A stretch of DNA of 64,000 nucleotides from contig JBGAVD010000005.1 in the NCBI GenBank assembly GCA_044228285.1, positions 416,752-480,751 of the forward strand. The letters are read 5' to 3'. The notes below the pieces were generated by a model that worked only from the letters and a program-made list of their open reading frames with translations, was not told where the DNA came from and ran no database searches. Positions 38,392-47,205 of the stretch are shown piece after piece. The DNA is from JBBATK01 sp044228285 (GTDB lineage Bacteria > Bacteroidota > Ignavibacteria > Kapaibacteriales > NICIL-2). Numbering within the stretch: position 1 is the stretch's first letter; each line of letters starts with the position of its first letter. Position numbers and translations under genes: made by a program.

Positions 38392-38667
38392 GCGATACGA
38401 TTAGGTTATACTCTTCTTCCCTGACAATCCTTGCAATCTACAAAATTTCGCAGCAGTAGACAGGTGTGGAGTCGTGAATTAGTGTTAAGCGCTGGAAAGA
38501 GAATGCTAAGGAAAACGGCCCTCTGATGCAAATCTGCTCTCTTCCGGAAAAGCCAGTCCCTACAACTGCTGTTCCAGAGTCGTTAAGCTAACCGCAGCTT
38601 CTATGTTAGTAACCATAGACTTTTTGGGCTTCGGCAAAGATTCAAGGGGACCCCTTGATCGGTGCTT

Positions 38668-39126
38668 TTAAGCAATCTTTCCCTGCAAGCCAACCGCCCT
38701 ACGCAGAATTGCTATTTGCCCAACGTGGTAAGATTCGTGAAAACTTCGAAAAGCGAAGTCTTTCACGATTTGCATGCGCTTGTCGGCGTCCGCATTCTCA
38801 ATACAAACTGTCATCCGCTTTAAAAACTCCTCGTGACTAGTCTGGAACCTCTGGAGTAACTCTGATAGCGTGGCAGGGTCCCCTTCCGACTCCGCAGATT
38901 CATGACGAGGACGGTAGTACAGATCTGAGTTGACGTCATCAATTCGCGCAGCTCCGGCTAACTGTAAGGCATCACTACGAGAGCGTAACATGTGTCCCAC
39001 GAGCCAGTTAACCGATGCAGAGCCGTTTAAGCGATACAGCGCTTGCTGCTCGTCTATGCCCTCACAATTCAACTTGATAATGTTCAGATTGATGGTGTAC
39101 TGAAACTTTAGACTCTCAATATGCAT
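38668..39126 (-). CDS. DinB-family four-helix metalloprotein
   Basis: A 152-residue DinB_2/YfiT-like protein. NWLVGHML carries the first metal-ligand His, and FRSFHESYHVGQIAILRR near the C-terminus carries the H-x3-H pair, so the three-His site is complete. Members include thiol-S-transferases (BstA-like) and uncharacterised stress proteins. No neighbouring gene hints at a substrate, and it is flanked by gaps of about 280 and 560 bases. Confidence 0.82.
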   Translation of the reverse strand: MHIESLKFQYTINLNIIKLNCEGIDEQQALYRLNGSASVNWLVGHMLRSRSDALQLAGAARIDDVNSDLYYRPRHESAESEGDPATLSELLQRFQTSHEEFLKRMTVCIENADADKRMQIVKDFAFRSFHESYHVGQIAILRRAVGLQGKIA

Positions 39127-39690
39127 TGTTCAATCCCCTGACTTGATTTTGAAATCTCGTGAAACGCGCTTCCTTCATGATCTAGCTATCGGCACTCTCT
39201 ATGACTCCATTCTAGACGCTTGTCAATGGTTACTTGCCATTCCAAGTACAATGTGCATCGAGGAGCATCGAGGAGCACCGAAGTCGTACGGAGAACCTGC
39301 TCTGTAGATTGGTGCTCACACAGTATTGAAAATAGAAAGGGATTTCGACATTTAAACGATGATTTTGATGCCTTTTCTGTAGTGTAGACATTATCATCAT
39401 ATTAGACCTGCCGAGGCTGTGGTCTTAGGCATCCACAGCCCAGTGATGAAAGCGCATCTACTGATCGTGTTCGAATTGGCGGGCTATATTCGCGCTTTTC
39501 GGTGTCACGCATCTGTCATGAGATATATGAGACCAATGTGAACAACAGTGGATGTCTTGGTGCTCCCTGAATACTGCGATTCCGCCGTCATAGTCTATCT
39601 GTTACAGCCGGTGTGGTTGAGGTTCTTAGCGCTCGAGCTAATTTGCAGCGGTAGAGGCTATACATTTAGTTATCTGAAGGTCCTGAAATC
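39127..39690. other. Gene-free region between dinB-like and GT2 genes
   Basis: About 560 bases without a supported gene. It contains a perfect 8-bp hairpin (39415-39422 with 39433-39440) without a T-run, and a short tandem CATCGAGGAG duplication around 39250-39270. I see no RNA gene or mobile-element remnant. Confidence 0.5.
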
Positions 39691-40674
39691 TTGTCGCAAG
39701 CAACTCCACACGCCATAGACTTTGTCGTCATCAACTACAATACTGCAGCACTGAGTATTGAGTGCGTGCGTTCTGCTCGGGAGAGTTTCGACGGTCACCA
39801 GCTCAGAGTTCAGATTATTGACAATGGCTCTTCTGATGACTCTCTGGTTGTACTTCGCAGGGAGTTAGCCGACTCAAAGATTGTAGCCTTGCCAGAGAAT
39901 CTGGGATATGCAGCCGCGTGCAACAAAGCGCTCGAGAACTGCTCAGAGGACTTCATTGTCTTCAGCAATTCAGATGTGGTCTACCACCCAAATGCACTTT
40001 CACAGATGCTGCGATGCATTCAACGCAATACACGGGTTGGTGTTCTTGGTTTGCAACAAGTGTATGCGAATGGCAAATGGCAACGCAGCTATGGGCTGCT
40101 GCCCGGTCTTCGCGCAGCCCTTAGTGACGTTCTCGGTCTCACCTTTCTTCACCGTGCATTTCACTCTTTTTTCTTCTCCGAGTCAGCTCCATCTAGCACT
40201 CAGCAGACGGAAGCAAAGTGTTTTGATGTTGACTATGTTGATGGTGCTGTATTGTGCGTTCGAAGAAGCGCATTTGCTGAGATCGCAGGTTTTGACTCCA
40301 GTTACTTTTTTTTCGGAGAAGATATTGACCTCTGCATACGCATGCGAAGCAAGTCGTGGCGAGTTGCTTTCTGTCCTTCAGCGCGAGCAACTCACCTTCG
40401 TGGCGCAACCCGAAAAACTAACGTAGCGCACGATATGAAGGTACTTGCCCTGAATGAAAGTGCTCGTATACGTATTCACCGCAGCTATTCATCAGCCTTT
40501 TTTGTCAAGCTCGCAACAGCGCTTGAAGCTATGTACTACGCAGAGCTGTGGCTGCTACGCTCAGTACTGAGTATGGTGGTGAGTGGTCCAGGACGTGATC
40601 TGCAACGACAAAAAGCCGATCTTTGTAAGCACTTGAGCGTTGTCTGTGCTCAAGAACTGGAGAACATAGAATGA
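39691..40674 (+). CDS. Family 2 glycosyltransferase, rhamnosyltransferase-like
   Basis: GT-A enzyme with FVVINYNTAALSIECVRS at the N-terminus, IIDNGSSDDSL (nucleotide binding) and FSNSDVVYHP (DxD-type site). VDYVDGAVLCVRRSAFAEIAGFD and FFFGEDIDLCIRMR follow, the ED-carrying block typical of WbbL-like rhamnosyl- or related transferases. 327 residues. The start is TTG with a GAAGG purine stretch upstream; no in-frame ATG precedes the motif. Its last four bases overlap rlmB as ATGA. Confidence 0.86.
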   Translation: MSQATPHAIDFVVINYNTAALSIECVRSARESFDGHQLRVQIIDNGSSDDSLVVLRRELADSKIVALPENLGYAAACNKALENCSEDFIVFSNSDVVYHPNALSQMLRCIQRNTRVGVLGLQQVYANGKWQRSYGLLPGLRAALSDVLGLTFLHRAFHSFFFSESAPSSTQQTEAKCFDVDYVDGAVLCVRRSAFAEIAGFDSSYFFFGEDIDLCIRMRSKSWRVAFCPSARATHLRGATRKTNVAHDMKVLALNESARIRIHRSYSSAFFVKLATALEAMYYAELWLLRSVLSMVVSGPGRDLQRQKADLCKHLSVVCAQELENIE

Positions 40675-41771
40675 AAAATAGAAGAGATTTTAAAGGTCAG
40701 GCTCGAAAAGAGCCTGGTGCAACTGGATCAAAGAAGTCAAGCAGCTATCGTCAAGGTCCATCCGATGCTCCTGCGAAGCGCACTGCGAGGCCTGCATCGA
40801 CCTCAGCTCGCTCAACCGGCACAAGCAGAAGTGGATATGATCGACCCAGTCGAGATCAAGCTTCCTTTCGATCGAGAGAAGAGTCCACCTACGAGTCTCG
40901 ACAGCAATCACAAGATAGATACTCATCTGAAGGAGATGCTCGACGAGAGCGTGACTATCAATCCAACAACGAGCATTTGTCTGACTCAGGTTCTGCTGTC
41001 GACGAAGGTTTGGCGTCAATGTATATCTACGGCCGACGCTCTGTTGCTGAGGCTTTGAAGTCTGATCGCGAGTTAGAGAAGATCTTTGTTGAGTATGGGG
41101 TTAATGAGTCAGGCATCAAAGACATCATCTTTGCTGCACGCAAGAAGAACATCCCCATGGTGGTTGCCGATAAGAAGAAGTTCCGTCAGCTGGAGCAAGA
41201 AGCTGGAGCAACGAACTACGCCCAAGGGATCATAGCACTCTCTGTTGCCTACCAGTCAGTTGAGGATCATGAGCTTTTTACACAAGCGCTGGAGCAGTCG
41301 AAGCAGCCGTTGCTTGTGGCGCTCGATGGCATTAATGATCCGCACAATCTTGGTGCGATTGCTCGCAGTATCGTCTGTGCCGGCGCACAAGGTCTGCTCC
41401 TACCCATACGAAACTCAGCTCCAGTCAGTTCTGCCGCCTTGAAGACGGCAGCAGGTGCTTTTGAATACTTACCGGTGGCAAAGACAACCAACCTGGGTGT
41501 CTCGCTCGAGCGAGCAAAAGAAGCCGGATTTTGGATCATCGGTACCGACGCAGATGCAACACACAGCTACACAGCCAATCTGTATGACCGACCTGTGCTC
41601 CTGATCATTGGTAGCGAGGGTTCTGGTTTGCGTGTCTCAACAAGAAAACTCTGCGACGCTGTCATTTCCATTCCTCTGCAGTCAAAGATCTCCTCTCTGA
41701 ACGCAAGTGTTGCTGCAGGTGTTGTGCTGTTCGAAGTAGCACGCCAGCGCGCTTTGGAGCAGAAGATATAG
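40671..41771 (+). CDS. rlmB: TrmH/SpoU-family rRNA 2'-O-methyltransferase (RlmB-like) with long disordered N-terminus
   Basis: SPOUT-class methyltransferase. Residues about 1-115 are low complexity, rich in Ser, Arg, Gln and Tyr, and probably disordered. The L30e-like substrate domain begins at MYIYGRRSVAEALKSD (about 117). The knotted catalytic part shows ALDGINDPHNLGAIARS and later LLIIGSEGSGL and ISIPLQSKISSLNASVAAGVVL, the three SpoU motifs with N, E and SLN residues. RlmB makes Gm2251 in E. coli; the exact position here is inferred. It ends at a strong terminator shared with rny. Confidence 0.88.
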   Translation: MKNRRDFKGQARKEPGATGSKKSSSYRQGPSDAPAKRTARPASTSARSTGTSRSGYDRPSRDQASFRSREESTYESRQQSQDRYSSEGDARRERDYQSNNEHLSDSGSAVDEGLASMYIYGRRSVAEALKSDRELEKIFVEYGVNESGIKDIIFAARKKNIPMVVADKKKFRQLEQEAGATNYAQGIIALSVAYQSVEDHELFTQALEQSKQPLLVALDGINDPHNLGAIARSIVCAGAQGLLLPIRNSAPVSSAALKTAAGAFEYLPVAKTTNLGVSLERAKEAGFWIIGTDADATHSYTANLYDRPVLLIIGSEGSGLRVSTRKLCDAVISIPLQSKISSLNASVAAGVVLFEVARQRALEQKI

Positions 41772-41796
41772 AGCGCTGTTCTCTCTAGCATATATG

Positions 41797-41829
41797 AAAA
41801 AAGGGCTTCGCATAGCGAAGCCCTTTTTT
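41797..41829. terminator. Bidirectional terminator between rlmB and rny
   Basis: Perfect 14-bp inverted repeat (41797-41810 with 41816-41829, 5-base loop) starting with six A and ending with six T, so both strands read hairpin plus U-run. Convergent genes flank it. Confidence 0.93.
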
Positions 41830-41900
41830 CTTGTGTATGAAGAGTCCATAAGTGAACACTCTTCCTCGTATGTCAGTCTCGTTGTTCGAGATAAAGTTAT

Positions 41901-43466
41901 TTACTTCGCCAAAGCCGAGCTACGACGCTCACGGATAACGGTAACCTTGATTTGGCCAGGGTATTCCATTTCCGATTCGATCTGCTTGGCGATATCGTGT
42001 GCTAAAGTATCGGCTGTCAAATCATCAACCTTTTCTGGTTCGACGATGACACGAATCTCGCGTCCCGCCTGAATAGCAAATGTCTTTTGAACACCAGGAT
42101 AACTCATTGCGATTTCTTCGAGCTTCTCTAGACGTTTGATATAGCTCTCAAGCGATTCACGACGAGCACCTGGTCGGGCACCGCTGATGGAGTCAGCCGC
42201 CTGTACCAAAACAGCAATCGTGCTTTCCATTTCGATGTCTTCGTGGTGGGCACCGATAGCGTTGCAGACCACATGATTCTCCTTGTACTTCTTGGCCATT
42301 TCCATACCCAAGAGTGCGTGAGGTCCTTCAGTGTTCTTATCAACAATCTTACCGATATCGTGCAGCAAACACGCACGTTTTGCAAGCTGGGTATCCAATC
42401 CCAACTCTGCTGCCATAATGCCACCCAAGTAGGCAACTTCAATGGAGTGAGCCAGAAGGTTTTGTCCGTAGCTAGAACGATACTTCATTCGACCGATATT
42501 CCGAACCAATTCAGGGTGAACATTGTGCACTCCGAGTTCAAGAATAGTCGTTTCGCCGACACGGACGATTTCCTCTTCCAGTTCCTTGCGGGTCTTCTCA
42601 ACAACTTCTTCAATACGTGTTGGGTGGATACGACCATCGCCCATCAGACGTTCAAGAGAAACGCGGGCAACTTCACGACGGAATGGATCGAAACCGCTAA
42701 TGATAACTGCTTCTGGAGTATCGTCGATGATCAAATCGATACCTGTTGCAGATTCAAACGCGCGAATGTTACGTCCTTCACGACCAATAATACGACCCTT
42801 CATTTCCTCTGAAGCAAGGTTCACAACTGACACGGTGTTCTCAACACAGTGATCAGAAGCAGAGCGTTGAATGGCTTGAAGTACAAGACGTTGCGCTTCT
42901 TTTTGCGCAGTTAGTTTGGCTTCGTCGCGCAACTCCTTGATTTGTATAGCAGCTTCAGCTTTGGCGTCGTTTAAGAGGTTCTCCATCAAGAACTTACGGG
43001 CATCTTCTTTACTCATCCCCGTAATACGTTCTAATCGATTGTTTTGCTCTGCAACCAGGTTCTCTGCCTCTTCGTACTTGGTTTTAATGGAGTCTTGCTT
43101 GCGAGCTACTTCTTTATCTAGCTGCTGGATGCTCTTTTCCTTCTTTGTAATGAGCTCCAACTTCGATTCAACTGCTTCTTCGCGTGTTTTTAGCTGCTTT
43201 TCTGTGTTTTGCAGTTTACTGCGCTTGGAGTTTACATCGGCTTCATACTCTTGTTTTTTCTTGTACCACTCCTCTTTCACTTCCTGTAGCTTCTCTTTCT
43301 TGAGCAGCTTCGCTTCTTTGTCTGCTTCGTCGATCACACTTTTCGCACGCAATTCCGCTTCTGCTACTTTAGCTGAAGCCATACGGCTTCCAGCAAAGTA
43401 TGACAGGGCGAAACCGAGTACTAAGCCGACGACCGACAAAATCAGCGTCATTGTTACATTATCCAT
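41901..43466 (-). CDS. rny: Ribonuclease Y
   Basis: Membrane-anchored endoribonuclease that starts mRNA decay. There is an N-terminal membrane helix (about 5-25), a long charged coiled coil (about 30-190), a KH domain with GRIIGREGRNIRAFE and IDLIIDDTPEAVIISGFDP, then an HD domain with HSIEVAYLGGIMAAELG and CLLHDIGKI. HALLGMEMAKKY and AIGAHHEDI carry the other metal ligands. 521 residues, the standard length. On the minus strand it follows zapA and a structured non-coding RNA. Confidence 0.96.
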   Translation of the reverse strand: MDNVTMTLILSVVGLVLGFALSYFAGSRMASAKVAEAELRAKSVIDEADKEAKLLKKEKLQEVKEEWYKKKQEYEADVNSKRSKLQNTEKQLKTREEAVESKLELITKKEKSIQQLDKEVARKQDSIKTKYEEAENLVAEQNNRLERITGMSKEDARKFLMENLLNDAKAEAAIQIKELRDEAKLTAQKEAQRLVLQAIQRSASDHCVENTVSVVNLASEEMKGRIIGREGRNIRAFESATGIDLIIDDTPEAVIISGFDPFRREVARVSLERLMGDGRIHPTRIEEVVEKTRKELEEEIVRVGETTILELGVHNVHPELVRNIGRMKYRSSYGQNLLAHSIEVAYLGGIMAAELGLDTQLAKRACLLHDIGKIVDKNTEGPHALLGMEMAKKYKENHVVCNAIGAHHEDIEMESTIAVLVQAADSISGARPGARRESLESYIKRLEKLEEIAMSYPGVQKTFAIQAGREIRVIVEPEKVDDLTADTLAHDIAKQIESEMEYPGQIKVTVIRERRSSALAK

Positions 43467-43517
43467 CGTTAGTCCTTGTGAATAAGCTTGTTATGAACTT
43501 TGGAATATAAAATAATA

Positions 43518-43746
43518 ACCGCACAGCCATGATGTCCGGGGATACCGGAACGGGTAAATGAAGAACCCAAAGAGCACATATTGGGTGAAAGCCTGGTCAA
43601 GTTTGACTTCTACCGGCCCCCTCGCCGAAGCGAAAAAGCTCCGTCAAAGACGGTTGAAGCCTGTCATTCGTGACCGGAGCACATCTCCCTGCAGATTGAA
43701 TAACGGTTCTTCATAACGCGTGCGCAACATGGAGTGCGGTCAAATT
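43518..43746 (-). ncRNA. Structured non-coding RNA between zapA and rny, candidate 6S RNA
   Basis: About 230 bases with a clear promoter and long-range pairing but no protein. The ends pair: ACCGCAC (from plus 43734-43740) with GTGCGGT (plus 43518-43524), and CATG (43728-43731) with CATG (43528-43531). Inside, a perfect 10-bp helix joins plus 43705-43714 with 43558-43567. The centre holds smaller hairpins such as CCGTC/GACGG. A rod closed by terminal pairing with a large open centre, next to zapA as in E. coli zapA-ssrS, fits 6S RNA. I see no tmRNA, RNase P or SRP signatures. Ends are approximate. Confidence 0.5.
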
Positions 43747-43752
43747 TGCGTT

Positions 43753-43782
43753 ATTATAGTCCAATGTCAAAACAAGTGCCAA
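43753..43782 (-). promoter_or_regulatory. Promoter of the zapA-rny intergenic RNA
   Basis: Minus-strand TTGGCA (plus 43777-43782) and TATAAT (plus 43753-43758) are 18 bases apart, close to a sigma-70 consensus, placing the start near 43746 and just ahead of the terminal helix of the RNA. Confidence 0.55.
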
Positions 43783-43795
43783 CTTACCGGAGGGA

Positions 43796-44086
43796 TCAAT
43801 CGGAGTATTGGCTGCTAAACTGCTCGAGGTAGGAAATCATAGCGCTGAGTTCGCTGGTAACATACTGCTTGTCGAAATAATGTTGTTGGCGATTCTCGTC
43901 GTTTTGTTCTGCTATATTCAGGGCCGCAAGAAGAGACACTGTTGAAGTGGTCTGATCCTGCATTTTCGTTTGTAATTGCGATATAATAGTATCCACTTCG
44001 CTCGCGGCGCGACGCAACTTCGTCTCGTCCTCACAGCGAAGGTTCAATTCTCTACCACCCAGTTTAACGGATACGGTCTTTGACAT
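43796..44086 (-). CDS. zapA: Cell division protein ZapA
   Basis: FtsZ-ring-associated protein. The 96-residue product starts MSKTVSVKLGGRELNLRCED, the ZapA N-terminal beta pattern, then a long helix with KLRRAASEVDTIISQLQTKM and SVSLLAALNIAEQND-type residues (TVSLLAALNIAEQND), then a C-terminal coiled coil. The frame is open upstream to 44257, but the preceding 57 residues are Cys/aromatic-rich and unlike ZapA, so the ATG at 44086 is chosen. Upstream of the structured RNA and rny. Confidence 0.88.
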   Translation of the reverse strand: MSKTVSVKLGGRELNLRCEDETKLRRAASEVDTIISQLQTKMQDQTTSTVSLLAALNIAEQNDENRQQHYFDKQYVTSELSAMISYLEQFSSQYSD

Positions 44087-44440
44087 TGGTTTTGCTTGCC
44101 GCACTATCTGTTCGCACCAAAAATACAACTGCACGCTAACAATGCAATAGTATATATAGAGTCTGTTAAAAAATGTCGCTTGGGTCTTCATTGAGCTTCC
44201 TCTGCTCATGCTAGATGTCTGAACTGCGCAAAGAATCCCATCCCAACCCCAGTACATGAAAACGGAGTTCTTCTGAAGCCTTGATCGTGAATGAAAGTTG
44301 TCGTAGCACCTTAGCCGAAGGCTATAGAAAGGGCTTCGTTTCTGGATAGGCTTGTCTTTTTCTCAAAAGAGACGAAGTGGAGGGCTGGCATTTTTGTATT
44401 TTAGCGATTCGGTCTGGCATCTTTTGCTTCCGCTCGTTCC

Positions 44441-45091
44441 ATGGAAAAAATCGTTAGCGACATACCCATGAGTCCTCTTCTCGCAGACTCTTCTATTGCC
44501 ACCAACCGTGGCTATCTGCGTGTACGTCGCGTGTTCGAAGTACTGCTTATCATCGCTTTTCTACCAATCCTTGCTCCTATTGTTGCCATCATCAGCTTAA
44601 TAGTGGCATTCGACAGCGGTCTTCCTGTTTTCTACTTTCAAGACCGGCCAGGCAAGAATGGAAAGATGTTCAAGATTGTCAAGTTCCGAACCATGCGCCA
44701 TTCGCGCGTTGAAGATTGCAAGCTTACTGATGACGATGACCCACGTGTTACCCGCCGTGGCCGCTTCCTTCGCCGACATCGCCTCGATGAACTGCCTCAG
44801 TTTTGGAATGTTTTGATGGGCGACATGAGCATCATCGGCCCACGTCCTGAACCTCACTTCACTGCTAAAGAGTTTTCTCGCACGGTTCCCAATTGGAATC
44901 TTCGTTATGCTGTCGCTCCGGGCATTACAGGCTGGCAACAAGTAAACCAAGGACACGTTAACACGCTGGAAGAAACTTGCATCCGTGTCGAGTATGATCT
45001 GTATTACATCTCCCACGCCTCATTTCTTTTCGACTGCAAAATCGTCCTCATGACCGTTATGACGATGGTACGTGGCGTCAATTCTCGCTAG
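44441..45091 (+). CDS. Polyprenyl-phosphate sugar-1-phosphate transferase (WcaJ/PglC-like)
   Basis: Monotopic phosphoglycosyl transferase that puts the first sugar phosphate on undecaprenyl phosphate. One hydrophobic N-terminal segment (VFEVLLIIAFLPILAPIVAII, about 28-48) is followed by FYFQDRPGKNGKMFKIVKFRTM, then RLDELPQFWNVLMGDMSIIGPRPE and the C-terminal GITGWQQVN. The catalytic DE pair in RLDELPQ is present. At 216 residues it is the short, PglC-type catalytic unit without the N-terminal WcaJ membrane domain. It would start synthesis of an exopolysaccharide or glycan. Confidence 0.92.
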   Translation: MEKIVSDIPMSPLLADSSIATNRGYLRVRRVFEVLLIIAFLPILAPIVAIISLIVAFDSGLPVFYFQDRPGKNGKMFKIVKFRTMRHSRVEDCKLTDDDDPRVTRRGRFLRRHRLDELPQFWNVLMGDMSIIGPRPEPHFTAKEFSRTVPNWNLRYAVAPGITGWQQVNQGHVNTLEETCIRVEYDLYYISHASFLFDCKIVLMTVMTMVRGVNSR

Positions 45092-45633
45092 TATCGAGCC
45101 GCACATCCTCGAACAAACCACACACCCAACCTCTTTGCAGGAGCTCTCTCTCAAGTGTCTTCTCATCATGGTGCGCGCATTCGCGCCGCACACTACAAAG
45201 CCAACATAATTCTTGACTACACCTAAGGAGAGTCAACGCGGCAAGCGCTGCAGCTACTCAGGCACCCATGAGTCATCACTCATACAAGAAGACGAAGTGC
45301 TAACGATCAAGTGTGTCCAGTCATCGCCTACAGGCTAGCTCGCCTGAGAGCTACAGCAGCACGCGCAGCGTGATGCATGATGATGAAGACTCTGAACGAA
45401 AACAGAGTTAGCACCTTGAGTTGTCGTCATTCGCCTCACTTCGTGACATCTCGACTTCAGCTACGAAGTCGTCCTTGTGCAGCGAGGCTTTGCATTCTGA
45501 CGCCAGTCCAGATCCCACTTTGGAGCTCATACTTGCGTGCATATGCGAGCTGGCGTGTCAACTTTGTGAGGATGACCGTGTATGGAGCTATACTTCTATA
45601 AGGAGAATCTTGAGTGGCGTCGTAGGTGCATTC
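45092..45633. other. Gene-free region between sugar-phosphate transferase and GT4
   Basis: About 540 bases. Frames on the plus strand (for example 45421-45843) stay open but run through the neighbouring gene and lack family features. The region holds the second GC-rich palindrome (45171-45191) and the hairpin at the end of the GT4 gene. Confidence 0.5.
45171..45191. repeat. GC-rich intergenic palindrome, copy 2
   Basis: GTGCG at one end pairs with CGCAC at the other around a CGC/GCG inner stem. It shares GTGCGCGCATTC with the palindrome at 27816-27841. Confidence 0.4.
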
Positions 45634-45640
45634 CTACGAC
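45619..45640 (-). terminator. Hairpin overlapping the GT4 stop codon
   Basis: GTCGTAGG (45619-45626) and CCTACGAC (45633-45640) form a perfect 8-bp stem with a 6-base loop. The stop codon at 45634-45636 lies inside it. There is no T-run on the minus strand, so termination is uncertain. Confidence 0.4.
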
Positions 45641-47019
45641 ATATTAGCGTAGTTCGAAGTAGAGTTCTCGTCTCCGGAACTCGTACCACCATTTCGCTTG
45701 GAGTCGTTGTTTCGTTGAGCGTCGCGAGTTATAGACTCAGAGCTATCCGACTTCTCATCATTGAAGTCGTCTGTTCGCAGGCGCTTCGGTGGAAAGAGCT
45801 CATCAAGGATCCCGTCCATTTGTCCAAAGATGGTTTCCCATGAGAACTTCTCAGAAACCAATCGTTGAGCACGTTCGGTAAGCGACTTTCGAAGTTCACT
45901 GTCCTTCAGAAGGCGGATAGCATAAAAAGCCATTTCTTCTGGAGAGTGACCAATCATCACTTCGCGCTCGTGCATGGCAGGAATACCGTGAACTCCCGTA
46001 GGGGTCGTAACCACTGCACAACCACTTGCCATAGCCTCCAGAGCTTTGTTCTGGATTCCAGAACCACCGCGGTGTGGGTGAATGAAAATAGCTGCTGAGC
46101 GCAAGTACTTACGAACATCCGAAACATTGGGATGCAATTCAATGTGCGAGGAACGCAAACGTTGAATAGACTTCGGAGGATAGCCACCAACTATATGCAG
46201 CTTGGTTTCTGGTAGGACGGCACGGACGCGAGGCAAGATCTCGTCCACAATCTTATGGACCATCATCGTGTTTGCCCAAACATCCAGCTTTCCAGCAAAG
46301 ACCATATCACGTCGTTCATTCTGCTCAATGTACTCTGCTGCAGGGTCGGCTTCAACACCGTTCGTCAACAAACGGTATTTCACATTTGGATTGATGCCGC
46401 GCATCGCAGCAATGTCTTCGTTCGTAACGAAGGTTGTATAATCAAAATCGTTTACCAAAGAAGGTTCATAACGATGTAGCTTCTTGAGTTCCCATCGACG
46501 AATCAATTTCTGATGGAGAGAGACAGTACTGGTACTCTCGTGGGAACGTTGCATATAGAGTGTACGACAATCCTCAGCAATCAAGATCTTAGGAATCTTC
46601 AATTCACGCAGGTACTCACCAGCTCGCATGAAGAAGCCCATTGCCACATCATAGTTCTTCTCCTCTGTCAGACGCTTCAGAGTTGCCTTATAGCTTTCAT
46701 CTTGGTAAAACTGAATCTCGAGCGGGAGGTCATTGAAGGGATTGCTAATACAACGCAGGCCGGATTTGAGGGGGTGCAGAGGCAGTGAGATGACCTCAAC
46801 GCCTAGTTCTTCCATTGCCTGGACCTTTTCCGGAGGCGCTTCGCTTCCGTGGTGAAAGGTCAGTAATGTCACATCATGATAAGCTGCCAAATGCCGAAGC
46901 AAATGGAATGGCTTAACCCTATCTCCACCTATGAGGGGGAAAGGAAATCGGACACTACAAAAGAGAATTCGCAAGCGCGGACGGATTGTCGCGCCGAAGT
47001 GTTGCTGTTTCTTGGACAT
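45634..47019 (-). CDS. Family 4 glycosyltransferase (GT-B fold)
   Basis: N-terminal acceptor domain with RILFCSVRFPFPLIGGDRVKPFHLLRHLA, then a C-terminal donor domain with VFAGKLDVWANTMMV, KLHIVGGYPP and the GT4 block GSGIQNKALEAMASGCAVVTT (the E-x7-E region). The opening resembles the PEP-CTERM/XrtA-associated GT4 proteins (TIGR03087-like). 461 residues from the ATG at 47019; a TTG ten codons upstream is less likely. The last about 50 residues are Asp/Ser/Asn-rich and disordered. Probably adds a sugar to the glycan begun by the transferase at 44.4 kb. Confidence 0.85.
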   Translation of the reverse strand: MSKKQQHFGATIRPRLRILFCSVRFPFPLIGGDRVKPFHLLRHLAAYHDVTLLTFHHGSEAPPEKVQAMEELGVEVISLPLHPLKSGLRCISNPFNDLPLEIQFYQDESYKATLKRLTEEKNYDVAMGFFMRAGEYLRELKIPKILIAEDCRTLYMQRSHESTSTVSLHQKLIRRWELKKLHRYEPSLVNDFDYTTFVTNEDIAAMRGINPNVKYRLLTNGVEADPAAEYIEQNERRDMVFAGKLDVWANTMMVHKIVDEILPRVRAVLPETKLHIVGGYPPKSIQRLRSSHIELHPNVSDVRKYLRSAAIFIHPHRGGSGIQNKALEAMASGCAVVTTPTGVHGIPAMHEREVMIGHSPEEMAFYAIRLLKDSELRKSLTERAQRLVSEKFSWETIFGQMDGILDELFPPKRLRTDDFNDEKSDSSESITRDAQRNNDSKRNGGTSSGDENSTSNYANMS

Positions 47020-47205
47020 TGTGTTTCGTACGATGAGTCTACAAACCAATTCCGTACAAACGTGCTATAAGCGTTCCCCTACAATATTCTAACGTAAATG
47101 ACCGTACATCAATCGGTAGAAACACGCATGTAGTACTCTCAGGTGAAACAATTCCCCGAAACAGACTAATAAAGATGGGGCCTACAGTTGCTGCAATATA
47201 GCACC

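Noticed and set aside
42243..42812. 189-codon plus-strand frame opposite rny
   Set aside because: Fully antisense to the conserved RNase Y gene; its residues only mirror rny codons.
44087..44257. 57-residue N-terminal extension of ZapA
   Set aside because: Unlike ZapA; the conserved start is MSKTVSVKLGG at 44086.
45421..45843. 140-codon plus-strand frame
   Set aside because: Half lies antisense to the GT4 gene and the rest has no recognisable features.
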